Shown in pieces: positions 20,183 to 30,209 of a stretch of DNA of 31,917 nt. The notes beneath the pieces are model-generated. The model was not told the origin of the DNA. It did no database searches and saw nothing but the letters and a program-made list of their open reading frames with translations. A program made the translations under genes and the position numbers. The stretch's first letter is position 1; the number at the start of each line of letters is the position of its first letter. The DNA is from Purshia tridentata (Eukaryota > Streptophyta > Magnoliopsida > Rosales > Rosaceae), in contig QANT01001097.1 in the NCBI GenBank assembly GCA_003254885.1, positions 1 through 31,917 on the forward strand. Reading direction: 5' to 3'.

Positions 20183-21472
20183 CACATTCTAGGCCTTACG
20201 CTCCAAAATTCTAAATTTAACTATAGCCCAACTTATTTTCCGTCTCGACTCAAACCCGATGCCACTAGCTTATTTTTAATCCGGGAATTTCCTCCCAAAC
20301 AACCTTCATAACTACACAACTCAACCGAGGGTCGTTTGACTACCGTTTCGGTGTCCGAAAGTTTCTAATTCGATCTAATTTAGAGTTTCTATAAACTCAA
20401 ACAACTTCTAGGCACCCAAAATCAATAACTCACTAACAAAAGGCCTCAATTTCGTGATAATTAGAAGAAAAGACAGCTGGGTGGTCGGAATCACCGCCCT
20501 CGCCGCCCAAACTGGTGGCACCCAGCCCACAAATCAGAAATTCATCAATTTTTCACACAACTTCCAATTCTAAACCTCAATTAAAGGTCCATAGGGTTAA
20601 GAATTATCTAGAAATCCATTAGAAACACTCCTCATAATCAAAATCCAAGCTTACCCGAAATGGGCATGAACCCCCAAAATCTCCCACTTCCAAATTTCTT
20701 CAATTTTCTCAATTTCATTCCACCAATCGAGTTCTAATGCACCTTAGATTCGTGTCTTACCCCTCAAATGCACAAATCAACTAACAATATCACTTAATCA
20801 AGTCAAACCCGAAATGGGTCTCCAACCCCCCAAGTTTCAATCCTATAAAATACTCGAAATTGAATAACCAAATTAGTGGGAAAAGAAAGCCCATACCTAG
20901 TGGAGAAAAACCCACCAAAAACTTTGAAGATTGGAGCTTGGAGGAGGCCGAAACCAAGGGAGGAAGATCAGCGGATCTGCTTGAGTCAGCAACAGTGCGA
21001 AGCCTCTACAGGTTTCAATACTCAACGAATCAATCTGATTTTTGGAGGGTAGAAACTAGACACATAAAGGAACATTTCTCTAGTTTTGAGTTTTCTCATT
21101 TGGAGCTCAGAAATGGGTTGTATTTCACTCAAAAAGAGGAACAGAGGGCTGAAAGTCAGAGAACACTCGAGAGAAAAGGAAAAGAGAGAAAAATATAAAG
21201 AGGTATGCGTGAGAGTGGAGAGAGACAGAGAGTCTAGAAGAATCTGGACTTTTGATTTCTAAATCCCATCTTTGCAAAATTACAAGTTTGCCACTCGCTT
21301 CCCATATTCGTAACTTCCAAACCGTAGCTCTAAATAACCCATGCCGCGTGTCAATGAACTCGTGAGCTCAAGACCTTCCTAACGAACCCAAGGTCAAAGC
21401 TAGAATCTTACTAAAACAAAAGTCAACGTTGGGCCCTATTAACATTCACTTAGAAAGGTACGGGTCGTTACA
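20183..21472 (-). mobile_element. 5' half of another gypsy LTR, truncated
   Basis: On the minus strand it starts at 21472 with TGTAACGACCCGTACC and shows the family blocks GACCTTGGGTTCGTTAGG and GAGCTACGGTTTGGAAG, a TATA box (CTTTATATTT, 21191-21200) and a CT-rich leader. It continues 1.29 kb and stops where the LARD-like element begins; its 3' half is not found beyond that element. Its start abuts the CNGC exon, so it is the insertion (or rearrangement point) that cut that gene. Confidence 0.7.
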
Positions 21473-21733
21473 GAATACATGGTGGAATACGATATTCCTA
21501 ATTACATATGTGATTGCAGTCTCAATAGATCCGTTGTTCTTTTACATTCCACTCATCAATGACGAAAAGAAGTGTGTTGGAATGGACAAAAAGTTGACAA
21601 CTGCGGCTCTTCTCTTACGGTCACTCACAGAGATCACTTTGATAGTGCATATTATATATTCAATTCGTAAAGCTATTATTAAAACTCTGGGCTTCCAAGG
21701 ATATTCATTCTTGCTGTTCTTCCCATCCCACAA
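21473..21733 (+). pseudogene. Cyclic nucleotide-gated ion channel (CNGC) exon fragment
   Basis: The translation WNTIFLITYVIAVSIDPLFF followed by YIPLINDEKKCVGMDKKL and LRSLTEITLIVHIIY is a clear match to the first transmembrane region (S1, loop, S2) of plant CNGCs, which are Ca2+-permeable plasma-membrane channels gated by cyclic nucleotides and calmodulin. The last 30 bp, read in a different frame (21704-21733), give FILAVLPIPQ, the end of S3 in CNGCs, followed by a donor GTAAGAG at 21734, a place where CNGC genes commonly have an intron. Between IRKAIIK and this segment about 30-40 expected residues are missing, so the exon has an internal deletion plus frameshift. The 5' part of the gene is cut off by the LTR ending at 21472, and no downstream exons are seen. 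It is non-functional. Confidence 0.85.
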
Positions 21734-21789
21734 GTAAGAGAAAATTAAACTTCAATGTTTTGTATAGATTATTTTTTTTTTTTTGGATA
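21734..21789 (+). other. Remnant of the CNGC intron with poly-T
   Basis: Begins with the donor GTAAGAG and contains a long T run around 21768-21784. It stops where the SIRE-type sequence starts at 21790. Confidence 0.5.
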
Positions 21790-22396
21790 GACTTTAAAAC
21801 CTTTAAAAATTGAAATTTAAAACACAAAATCGCAAAAAATCACACGTAGGAATCATGGGATCGGTCCTCTGGAAGTTAGAAAAAAAAAAAAAGCCACTGT
21901 GGATCGGTCTTCTAACCTATTGGACCAATCCTCTGATTCATGGGATCAGTCTCTGGTACATGGGATCGATCTTTTGAAGTGTGGGATTGATCCTGTGAGA
22001 CCAAAAACCATTTTTAAACAATTTCAAACATCTTTTTCAAACTCAAAATGATTAAAACACATTTAAAGACATATGAATGAATTTTGAATCATCTAAAATG
22101 CATGCATGGTCTTTAAGACATATTACCTTGATCCTAATAGGAATTGAACATTGAGACAAGGTTTGATCAACACTTAAACCTCAAATCTTACTTCACTTTA
22201 GTTTTCGATTAAAACCAACACTTGACTCATTTAATCTAAACTAATCTAGTACTTACAAAGTGATTATTTTGCCGTTAGGAAATAACCAATTACACAAACT
22301 TACATAACAATCTCCCCCTTTGGCATTTTTTAGACAAAACATCATCATCAAATACAAATGAAAAACCATAACAAAAATGTTGTAAATTTTTATTTA
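21790..22396 (-). mobile_element. SIRE-type Copia 3' end, left inverted arm
   Basis: On the minus strand about 75 bp of internal DNA are followed by the polypurine tract and then an LTR starting TGTTATGTAAG at 22309 and running 520 bp to 21790, where it is truncated. The LTR carries degenerate GGATCGATCCCATG-type tandem motifs, common in SIRE LTRs. The whole 607 bp recurs in reverse at 30210-31052 at about 98% identity by eye, apart from a 240-bp insertion there. Confidence 0.75.
22311..22321 (-). other. Polypurine tract of the SIRE-type element
   Basis: On the minus strand AAAGGGGGAGATTG precedes the LTR start TGTTATG. This AAAGGGGGAGATTGTT string is characteristic of SIRE-lineage Copia elements. 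An identical copy faces the other way at 30285-30295. Confidence 0.85.
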
Positions 22397-23852
22397 TATT
22401 TACTCACAATAGAACAAATCTTTGTCGTAAATGTTTCATAAGAGCGAGATCGAACCCAAGGGAATGTTTAATAAAATGGATGCACGTAATATAGACTTTG
22501 ATTAATTTAAAACTAACCTATCTTAGAAAGAATGATTGGTTAATTTTTGGGTTTTACTAGACTAGAAAAAATAAATAAATTAAGACCAGGAATATAGACG
22601 CAAGAATTAAAAGTAAATAAAATAGCAATAATTTAAAGACTATAAAGTAAGTGCAATAATTAAAAAGAAATAAAATAGTAATAATTTAAAGACTAGTGAA
22701 TAATGGTATAAGCACCAAGGTTAAGGTTCCACACCATCATAATTATTAATCTAGTAATTTTCTTAGCAATTTCCCACATATGAGAGCACCTAAGGGTTAA
22801 CTTGATGCCCTCACCTAATAATATTTATATTTTAAGCTCTAAATTAAATAATTGTATGGTAGATATTGTTCTTGCTTGAAGACTATAAACTTTAAGCAAC
22901 CCAAGTGAACCAAAACTAATGAAAAACTAGAGTTCTAAAAGCTTATATTAAAACAATTGATTACAAAGCAAAAATATGGAAAAAAATTTCTAATTACCCT
23001 TGATAAATGATACATGGGTGAAAAATTAATTCTTTCTCATTTTATGAACAAAATCTAGAATTTGTAAGATATAAATGGTGGAAAATTAACTAAAGAAAGC
23101 TTACTTGATAATTTTCACAGTGGTGCTTCCTCCTCACCTTGGTGAGAAGGTTTAGTGACCACCCATAAGTATTAAATTAAAATAAAAAGAAAAAGAAGAA
23201 TAAAATGACATTTAAATAAGACAAGAGTAAATAAAATAATATCTTAGAAGTAAAAAAATAAATAAAAGAAGGAGAAGAAGAAGAAATACATGAAAATCTA
23301 ACTTTCATTACATTAATTTAAAAGTGTATGAACAAAATATTAAAACTTCATATTCTCTCTAACAAAATAGCAAAAAAGGCATTTAAGAGAAATCTTAGTA
23401 GAATAATAAAAGAGGTAGAAAAATAAATATGAGGTAAGGATCCTAAAATGTGAGCTAAAGGTTTCCTTAAATAGGCAAATACTAAGGTTTAAAATATCTA
23501 AATAAAGACATGTGTCAACAATTTATTGTGACACCATTTACACAAAGAGGAGTATGAGTCACGAGTGAGAAGGTTGATGACAACTAAGAAAAAGTTGTCA
23601 TATTGCCATGTGTCGTAATATGATTTGCTGAAAGAAGAAATGGGCTTTGCATGTTTGGGCTTCTTCAATTTCCTTTGGGCTCCTTCAATTTTCTTTGTTT
23701 TTAGGTCTTTGAGTTTAAACAAAAACCTTCAAAAACTTACTTAAAACTCATACAATTAATTTAAAAATAAAAGAAACCTAATTAAAACTAAAATAAGTTA
23801 AAAACTAATTTAACACACTAATTAAAATATGAAAGAAATTAAATCATCAGGA
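22397..23852. other. AT-rich transposon-like stretch, no gene seen
   Basis: No protein match in either direction. On the minus strand near 22440-22480 it reads CATTCCCTTGGGTTCGATCTCG, a phrase of the kind found near the ends of plant LTR elements, so this may be another LTR. Composition is dominated by AAATAAA runs. The expected SIRE protease, integrase and RT are absent here. Confidence 0.4.
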
Positions 23853-23860
23853 CTAAAATT

Positions 23861-24979
23861 CATGGAGTGTAATATTGGTAATTTTGGCGATATTTCGTCG
23901 AAATTATCATTTTTTGAGGGTGGTGAAACGAAACTACACTTCCATCTATTTTTCATCAAGATTTCAGAATTTTCGCTGAAATTCCTGAAATTTCGGTGAA
24001 ATTTTATGGGTTTTGACAGATCTAGGGAGAAAAAGAGAGGAATTAGGAAGATAGGAGGCCGTTGGATTTTCGGCGGCAGGGGGCTAGCGAGGCTGGGAGA
24101 TGAGGAGGAAGAGAGAGGCAATCAGGAGGAAGAAAGATGAGAGAAAGGAACAGAAGCAGTGAGCAGAAAACAAAGAGAAATGAGAGAATAAAGTAGATTT
24201 GGAACTAAAGAGAGAAAGAGAAACTGATAAATGAAGGAAAGAAGGAGGCACGGGAAATAAGGAAGAAAAGGAGAAAAGAAAGGAAAGAAAGAGAGAGGTA
24301 GGCTCGGCAGCCAAGGCAGAAAAAAAAGGAAGGAAAGGGAAAAAAAAAAGGAAAAAGAAGAGAAGGAATGAAAGAAAAAAAAAAGGAAAAAAAGAGGGAG
24401 GGAAAGAAAAAAAAAAGGAAAAAAGAAAAGAAAGAAATAAAAAAAGGGTTTGGGATTTGTTTTTTATCTTGGTTTTAGGGTTTTATTTGAGATTTAGTTT
24501 GGCCCTTTGATTTTGAGGTTTTCTTTAATTATTTTTAAACCCTAAATCTTATTACATTATTTTTATATAAAACATAATTAAAAATACTCTAAATGACCTA
24601 AATCTTAATATCTTTTACCATATCCTATAGAATATAAAATATAAATTATTTGGTATATAGAATTTAGTGTATAGATTATAAAGTATAAAGAATATACTAA
24701 TTTCATTTATTCATTATATTAATTTTGTTTTAACAGTATTTACCTCCAGTGCATATTATATTTATTTTATATCACATGAAACTTACAATATAGTTTGATT
24801 TTTTCAATGTTTTTATAAATGTAATAGATAACATGTTAAATAAATATATGGTAAATTTTTATTTAAAAATTTCAGAGTTTAATAGTAATTTTCGTCGTTT
24901 TTGTCGAAGCTCTAGTGAAATCGAAATTCGGTCCAAATTTCCATCCAAATTTCTAATGAAATTGAAATTACACTCCTTG
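23861..24979. mobile_element. Non-autonomous hAT element, 1119 bp
   Basis: Terminal inverted repeats CATGGAGTGTAAT (left) and CAAGGAGTGTAAT (right, reversed) continue with imperfect similarity. Flanking 8-mers CTAAAATT (23853-23860) and CTAAAATG (24980-24987) agree at 7 of 8 positions, as expected for a hAT target duplication. There is no transposase. About 24000-24450 is an extreme GA-rich tract, and the right part is AT-rich. The same terminus recurs at 31833. Confidence 0.75.
24000..24450. repeat. Purine-rich (GGAAA)n tract
   Basis: About 450 bp in which the plus strand is almost entirely A and G with GAGAAAG/GGAAGAA motifs. It lies inside the hAT element. Minus-strand open frames here are low-complexity Ser/Phe/Leu strings and are not genes. 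Confidence 0.85.
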
Positions 24980-25205
24980 CTAAAATGTAAGATTTGAAGG
25001 GTGCCCAAATCACAATATAGCTATCTCTCCCCTTTTTTGGCTAGGAAAGCCAAAGAGAGAGCCAACAAATTCCAATCAAAAAGTAGCATCAAAAGAGAAA
25101 TATAGGAAAAACCAAATATAGGAAAAATTGAGTAGAAAATCAACACTCCAACCAACAACTTGATTCAAAAACTCTATGAGCAAACAATGACCCAAACCCC
25201 ATAAT

Positions 25206-25866
25206 TAGGGGGGCATGAACCCATCCAACCCGATTAACCACCCATTTTCGACAAGTTTGGGTGGTCTGGATTGGATCCACGTCATCTTGGCTGAGTCCAC
25301 TATAAGTAATCCGCCAACCTGAAGTTAATTCGACTGGAGACGAATTGGGCTCTCCACTGCCCATTACAACCCAGCCCATCGGGCTATATGCTATTATTAA
25401 TAATTTTATTTATATATACACACTCAATAAAGGTCTTGGAGTAGCAAATCATGTGAAGGGTGTGACCTATTTTTATAGAAGAAATCAACGACTCACTTTC
25501 GCTCTTTGGGTGATGTGGAATGTTGATGAAAGCATATCTTTTCTTTATTCTCTTATCACACATCGGAAATAAGAGAAAGTTAACTATTTCATTTCACTTA
25601 TAAAATGGATGCTTTGTTTCCATTTTCCACATAGTCACACTTGAATTTTTCATAACTTGTGGGCTAGCTTTTTCATATGGGTTAAATTTAAAATATTTGT
25701 CTTGAGTTTTAATTGGGCATTCAGTTGAATTGTCAACTCATTAGCCCGAAATCGTCTAATCTGATTATTAATTGGGTGGTTTGGGTTTGAATTTTTTCAA
25801 TCCGACTATATGGGCCAGTTGGCAGTTTAAACCTCAATCCGACCCAACCCGCCCAGTGCAGCCCTA
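25206..25866. mobile_element. Non-autonomous hAT element, 661 bp
   Basis: Ends TAGGGGGGCATGA and, reversed from the right, TAGGGCTGCACTG. Sub-terminal AACCCGACCCAACCCG-type motifs on both sides are typical of a widespread plant hAT group. Flanking 8-mers CCCATAAT (25198-25205) and CCCATAAC (25867-25874) match at 7 of 8. The interior holds no transposase. Confidence 0.8.
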
Positions 25867-25874
25867 CCCATAAC

Positions 25875-26356
25875 ACCAAACGTTGACAAAGCACTTCAAA
25901 AAATTTCTAGAGAAAAATTGTGATTAACGAAAGCTCCCCCTAAATACATGCCTTATAAAAAAAACTTAAAAAAAAGATATGCCAACAATCAAATGATATG
26001 CATGATTTGATATGAGAACTTGAGTTGAGCAAGGAAAACAAAAGAGCTTATGATAAAACATGAAAGATTTCAATAAAGAGATTAGACATTGATTACTCAT
26101 GCTATTACAATCTATATTTAACAAAAACACACTGAATTCCAAAGACACCTATGAGACAAATCACAAACTTAAGATAGAACAAAGTGCTTTCATTTTAGAT
26201 GCAACCGAAGAAGATAGAAAAATGGAGGTAAACATGTAATGCAAACATACGGCACAATTTTTTTAATTTAGCCCAAACAAATTCTCAACAAAGAAAATTG
26301 TTTTTATAACATATTCCTTTTCAAGGAGACACAATCATGGAGGCTAACACACTAGA
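25875..26356. other. Non-coding interior of the SIRE-type element
   Basis: About 480 bp of AT-rich sequence without any recognisable domain. A 60-codon minus-strand frame (25966-26148) has no family resemblance. By position it should be pol, so coding sequence has been lost or replaced. Confidence 0.4.
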
Positions 26357-27490
26357 GAATAGGTAGCCTTTTTCCAGTGAGACAAACAAACATGTCTTGC
26401 CCCGTTGACGGCTTCACTCTAGCCACTAGGTACAGAGACGGATGCATGTAGTGGCTTGGGGGGTCAGGCGACCCCCCAGACGGCGGAGCACAAAGGGAGC
26501 GACCTCTGGACGGCAACACCAGTGACCCCAAAAGTGGAAGAAGGCAACCCCCCAGGTGTTCGATGAAAGTCCTCACTAAGAAGAGCGGCACACTGCCACA
26601 CACGACTGCTGTTTTTCTTTTCTGTATTTGTTACCTTGTACATGAATAATGGCAATTGTCTATTCAACTTCATTGCATACGATTCTTAGTGGACTTTTTT
26701 GATATATTGAGGCATAATTGCTCTAACATCTATTGTACGTCTGATGTTTGGGGTTTCAACATCAAGATTCAATGTCAAAGTAAATTATCCAAGTGTTCAC
26801 TTGCCAAACTACTGCTCCATGAGTTGCTTTCGTCCATTCGGTTACTAAGCAGTGTTTTAAGTCTTGGTGATCATTACCTTATGCTTCGCTTATTAGTAAT
26901 CTTTTCCATAATATTCATGTTCATCTTGCTTGTTAGTTTACTTCACCTCGGTTCTCCACTATGAAAAGAACTGGAAGCTTCACATTTCTTTTAAAAATGG
27001 CACTGCTTACTCTCCCACCTATGGTCTCCTGGCACTGCTTAAAGTTTCAACTAACTTGTTTATTTTTTTTTAAAGTTCCTACACTTACTTGCTTACCTAC
27101 TAATCCCCACCCATCTGCAAAATTCCCTCCAAAATTCCCAAAACCCACACCCATCCACAACTACACCCAGTTCACCATCCGGCCATCCCCCACTACTGCA
27201 GCCTCACCTGTGCCCGGTCTCTAAAAAATTTCGCCACCGCTGCGCGGCTCTAAGCTCCGCCTAATCATGACCCCCCAAGCGGGGGATCCTGGATCCGTCC
27301 CTGACTAGGTAGCCTTCTTCATTTTTTATTTTTTTTTGAAAGAGATGCAAATAACAATTCATAGATTTTTCCAGTGAGACAAACAAACATGTCTTGCCCC
27401 ATTGACGGCTTCACTCTAGCCACTAGGTAGCCCTCTTCAATTTTTTATTTTTTTTGAAAGAGATGCAAATAACAATTCATAGATTTTTCA
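26357..27490. repeat. 118-bp tandem duplication split by a hAT insertion
   Basis: The unit containing CCAGTGAGACAAACAAACAT and GACGGCTTCACTCTAGCCAC occurs at about 26371 and again at 27368. Subtracting the 871-bp insertion and its 8-bp target duplication gives a period of 118 bp. The copies are nearly identical, so the duplication is young, and the hAT element arrived later, in copy 1. Confidence 0.8.
26433..27303. mobile_element. Non-autonomous hAT element, 871 bp, TSD ACTAGGTA
   Basis: Ends CAGAGACGGATGCA and, reversed, CAGGGACGGATCCA form the inverted repeats of a hAT group with CAGGGACGGAT termini. A perfect 8-bp duplication ACTAGGTA lies at 26425-26432 and 27304-27311. Sub-terminal GGGGGGTCA / TGACCCCCC patches also pair. 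Open frames inside (for example 26656-26964) show no transposase features. Confidence 0.88.
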
Positions 27491-27896
27491 TCAATCTGTA
27501 ACAAAGTAGAAGCAAATATATTCTGAAAAAGTGAATAAAATGAGTCATAAGCTTTTAAGTACTGTTAGAATGATTGAGTTAACAAGAGATGCAAAATAGC
27601 ATGATCAAACAATAAACTCAATTGAATTTTAGGATTATCAAAAAGCTTGATTGATAACTTGTACAACTCAAGTTATGGGCATGATATGCATGGAATGCAA
27701 AATGCAAAAAAACAACTAAACTACATGAAACACACAATGAATTAGTTTAGGCATGTATCTAAGAAGACTTAATCAATTGCACAATCACCAACAAAATTTT
27801 CTTTTCTTTCCTAACCCAAATTTGTTTAACCTTAGGTATGTTAGGTGTAGAAAGAGAAATAGACTTTGAAATCTTATTAGCTTAATTTAAAAGTAC
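27491..27896 (-). other. Region downstream of the gag relic, decayed
   Basis: On the minus strand a short string resembling IWVRKE, which often follows the gag zinc knuckle in SIRE elements, can be read, but stops and frameshifts accumulate. No protease motif (DSGCSRHM-like) is found. This marks the point where polyprotein coding is lost. Confidence 0.35.
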
Positions 27897-29741
27897 CTAA
27901 ACTTGGCCCTGAAGAGAATTTCTACCCTTGTTCATTATAGGCTTAAAAGACATCCTAGTGTTCTTCCTAAGAAGGTTACATCTAGGCCTAATATGATCAT
28001 GCCTACCACAATGATGACACACATGTATAACCTTTGATTTGAAAGTCACCTTAGAAGCATAAGTCACTAAGGGTGAAGAAGCTATGTTGGAGACCTTAAG
28101 TTCTATAGCTTTAATGAACTGAGTTGTAGGGACACATGATTTGGACTCTTCACTTACAAAACCTAAACCTGTCTTATCACCGAAGGTTTTCCCAAGGCGT
28201 AACATCTTATTAATTTTTCCAGCTTCTATGGATAACTTCTTGAGCTTTTCTTTTGCCTCTTCAAGATCATGCTCTAGTCATACCTTCTCAATGGAAATTG
28301 ATTCTACCAAATTAACTTGCTCATTAAAACCATATTTTAGAAACCTAATTTTATCAAGCAAATTATTCAAATCATGTTCTTTCTCAACTAACTTATTTTG
28401 CACATTAGAATTATCAAACAAGAAATTATCATGCAAAATAGAATTCTCAAGTCGAAATATGGATTTTTCATTCTTAAGCACATTCAATTTATCAACCATG
28501 ACAAATTTTTCTTTTTCAAGCATGCATTTAGCATTCTCAAGAGCAAACAATTTACCACACAAAACAGAATTTTCATTCAGCAAACATTTTTCTCATTCTT
28601 AATTGCAAGTAATTGTTTAAACATCTTAAGACACTTTTTCTTTGTTTTATAACACTCATCATACAACTCTTTGTATTTTTTAAAAATGTCTTGATCCTCT
28701 TCCGAACCCTCATTATGTTCACCATCATTATCTAACTTCACCATTAAAGCAAGATTATTGTTTTCACCATGACCACTATCGGAATCAGACCCACTATCAC
28801 TCCAAGTTGCATTCATTGCCTTATTTTTCTCCTTATCCTTTTTTATCCTAGTGTTAGCACAATCAAACGCATAATGACCAAAATCTTAACATTCAATACA
28901 TTGAAAATTTTTCTTTAACCTCACATTCATCTTAGACTTTGATTTCCACTCTCTTTTTGTTCAAAACACCTATTACTTGACTTACATTTATTTGACTTAA
29001 GTCAAATCTTTTATAATTATGAAAGCATCATACCCATCATTGCTATCAAATTCATTAGAGGATTCATTAACAGTTTGAGAGCAACATTTTTTACCTTCTT
29101 AGATTTAGGAAATTGCATTTCAAAAGTTTTTAGTGAGCCTATTAAATCTACAATTCTCAAAAGAGTTCAAGTTTTGAACTTCTTCTATTACAATTACTTT
29201 AGCATGAAAACGAGAAGAAAGTGACTTAATGACCTTTGAACCACTCTATGCTTAGGAATTCTATCACCTAGGTTATAGTAAGAATTCACAATATCACTCA
29301 ACCTAGTATAAAAATCAGAAAACATCTCATCTTCAAGCATTTTGATATTTTCAAATTGAATAGTTAGCATTTGTAACTTATAATATTTGACAAAAGAAGT
29401 TCCCTCATGGGTAACTTGTAGAATATCCCAAACGTCCTTAGAGGTTTCACAATATGAAATATGTTTGGACTGGTTAGAAGTCACAGTTTTGAAAATCCTA
29501 TTCAAGCCTTTGTGGTTATTAGTACTATGAGTTTCTCAACATTAGTCCATTATTCAAACGTCTTAGGTGCTACCTAACCTTTTGAATCCATGTTGATTGG
29601 AGGAGTCTATTCATTCACAGTTGTATGCCACACATGATCATCAAGAGCCCAAAGAAACACTCTCATCTTAGCTTTTCAAGAAACATAGTAACTACCAACA
29701 AACAATAAGGGATGAGCAATAGAACCGCTCACACGATCCAT
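27897..29741 (-). pseudogene. SIRE-type Copia gag, degenerate
   Basis: Read from 29741 downwards: a start at MDRVSG, then AKMRVFLWALDDHVWHTTVN (about 29600-29680), then a UBN2/gag-polypeptide block with TSKDVWDILQVTHEG and DFYTRLSDIVNSY (29194-29505), then a first CCHC zinc knuckle with an internal stop (CIEC-stop-DFGHYAFDC, about 28861-28905), an acidic stretch NATWSDSGSDSDSGHGE (28760-28816), a coiled-coil-like lysine/leucine/glutamate region (28278-28583), and a second, intact CCHC knuckle CHHCGRHDHIRPRC (about 27970-28015). This is the domain order of the large gag of SIRE/Maximus Copia elements, which packages the element RNA. Several stops and frameshifts separate the blocks, so it is a relic. 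It follows the primer-binding site directly, as it should. Confidence 0.85.
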
Positions 29742-29799
29742 CCTCAAGGATCTAAAATAGGACCTCACTAAGTGAATCTAGTTGTGAATCTAGTGACCT

Positions 29800-29811
29800 G
29801 CTCTGATACCA
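29800..29811 (-). other. Primer-binding site (tRNA-Met) of the SIRE-type element
   Basis: On the minus strand TGGTATCAGAGCAGGTCAC begins two bases after an LTR end (AGAATTTCA). It sets the 5' boundary of the internal region and confirms the minus orientation of the gag relic. Confidence 0.9.
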
Positions 29812-29813
29812 AT

Positions 29814-30209
29814 TGAAATTCTCTAGTTAGATCACTAAACAAGCCTAGAGAGGGGTGAATAGGGTTTATCAACAAATTACCCAATTTTTAAAATTGTCAA
29901 GATGATGATTAAGTAGCGGATTAATATCAAATTAGCTTGAACAAACAATTAATCAAACACAAAGAACTCAAGCAATTTTTTGATGCAGAAAACCCTTAAC
30001 TAGGAAAAACCGCGAGACCTAGTCCAGATAAACAATCCACTATGATACCTGAAAAGTTACAACCAGTGACTCAATCTGAATTAATCTAGATTCCTTCCTA
30101 GAAAAGTAAAACTGACCTCACGCCACTTGTATCTCTTCAATCACTTAAATTGAGTAGAGACCTTTTTTTCAATGCCTTCAAACAAGAGTTTACGAACTCG
30201 ACTTCCACC
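29814..30209 (-). repeat. 3' part of the SIRE 5' LTR
   Basis: The LTR end is at 29814 (CA on the minus strand, next to the PBS). It runs back through CTAGTTAAGGGTTTTC-type U5 sequence to about 30209. There the expected upstream half of the LTR is missing and an inverted copy of the element's 3' end is joined instead. Confidence 0.65.

Noticed and set aside
21429..21472. N-terminal extension of the CNGC frame
   Set aside because: These codons belong to the start of the LTR (GGGTCGTTACA), not to the channel gene; the open frame is accidental.
24084..24314. Ser/Phe/Leu-rich minus-strand frames at 23822-24314, which could suggest a membrane or signal peptide
   Set aside because: They are the reverse of the purine tract, low complexity, with no start context or homology.
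25345..25572. 75-codon plus-strand frame
   Set aside because: It lies inside the 661-bp hAT element and has no family resemblance.
28141..28602. 153-codon plus-strand frame
   Set aside because: It is the antisense shadow of the gag coiled-coil region; the minus strand has the recognisable gag blocks.
29800..29811. tRNA gene fragment
   Set aside because: Only 12 bases complementary to the 3' end of tRNA-Met, directly beside an LTR end: a primer-binding site, not a tRNA gene. The same holds for 17107-17118.
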